NCBI RefSeq assembly: GCF_005860795.2
Contig: NZ_CP058350.1
Location: 932,001-996,000 of the forward strand
DNA length: 64,000 nucleotides
Source of the DNA: Peteryoungia desertarenae
GTDB taxonomy: Bacteria; Pseudomonadota; Alphaproteobacteria; Rhizobiales; Rhizobiaceae
Direction: 5' to 3'
Program-made: the position numbers and the translations under genes
In this document: one piece after another, positions 63,839-64,000 of the stretch
Numbering within the stretch: the stretch's first letter is position 1
Layout of the letters: the number at the start of each line of letters is the position of its first letter
Notes under the pieces: model-generated
Databases searched by the model: none
Seen by the model: only the letters and a program-made list of their open reading frames with translations
Told to the model about the DNA's origin: nothing

Positions 63839-64000
63839 GCTATTCGTCTCCGTCGTGTGGAAGCGCTGCCCCATGGCTCACGCCCTTTGCGGGTTCGTTA
63901 TCTGCCCGAGCTTAATGAGGATAAAGGTGGAACAAATTGTGGCAAGGAAAAAGAGAACGATAGTCTGAACCTCTTTCTCAAGCTTCATTGCATCTCTTTT

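Overview
This window is core chromosome from an alphaproteobacterium of the order Rhizobiales, most likely Rhizobiaceae (Rhizobium, Agrobacterium or a close relative). The signs are a predicted chromosome origin beside hemE, a cluster of ParB-binding parS palindromes, a DivL-type kinase with Tyr in place of the phospho-acceptor His, a DUF1013 (TrcR) protein, short HprK next to ChvG/ChvI, and gene orders typical of the group (mnmE-mnmG-rsmG-parA-parB; secB/fxsA/timA/mltA/smr/gyrB; trpFBA-accD-folC). I see no insertion sequence, prophage, CRISPR array, tRNA or rRNA. Almost every base is in a housekeeping gene or a short intergenic region. The order is from memory of the families; no database was searched.

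Layout. 1-8 kb: end of a UMF1-type MFS transporter, then a leftward block htpX-rsmB-heparinase II/III-purH, and rightward small genes (SDHAF4-like, secreted nuclease). 8-13.7 kb: acetyl-CoA synthetase and a propionyl-CoA-synthetase-like enzyme, both leftward, on either side of rightward trcR; then a YggS PLP protein. 13.9-18.1 kb: leuS-lptE-holA rightward, meeting parB tail to tail. 18.1-26.8 kb: leftward parB, parA, rsmG, mnmG, mnmE, rho, hemJ, hemE. 26.75-27.16 kb: non-coding predicted oriC with DnaA boxes. 27.2-30.8 kb: rightward dikinase regulator, maf, aroE, coaE, dnaQ. 30.8-37.4 kb: leftward secB and fxsA, then rightward timA-mltA-smr-xre and gyrB. 37.4-41.1 kb: a double parS element, a nitroreductase, phaZ, a DUF2852 protein and a YgjP-like metalloprotease. 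41.1-46.2 kb: trpF-trpB-trpA-accD-folC. 46.2-58.2 kb: a long leftward block divL, tsaE-amgK fusion, murU, addB, addA, trxA. 58.4-64 kb: leftward ahcY, ptsH, EIIA-Man, hprK, chvG, chvI.

How it works together. Genes diverge from about 27 kb, so most are transcribed away from the origin. Five parS-like sites lie within about 11 kb on both sides of the origin, with parAB 8 kb away, giving a compact origin-segregation module. Cell-cycle control is represented by divL and trcR. Other groups cover envelope stress and metabolism signalling (ChvG/ChvI with a PTS relay and HprK), peptidoglycan recycling (AmgK/MurU), recombination repair (AddAB), and tryptophan, haem, folate and acetyl-CoA metabolism.

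I found no clearly new biological system. The points most worth checking are the parS architecture (sites built into gene starts and stops, and a large inverted pair after gyrB), the origin, the DivL Tyr substitution, the TsaE-AmgK fusion, the loss of the AccD zinc ribbon, and a strong palindromic operator before ahcY.
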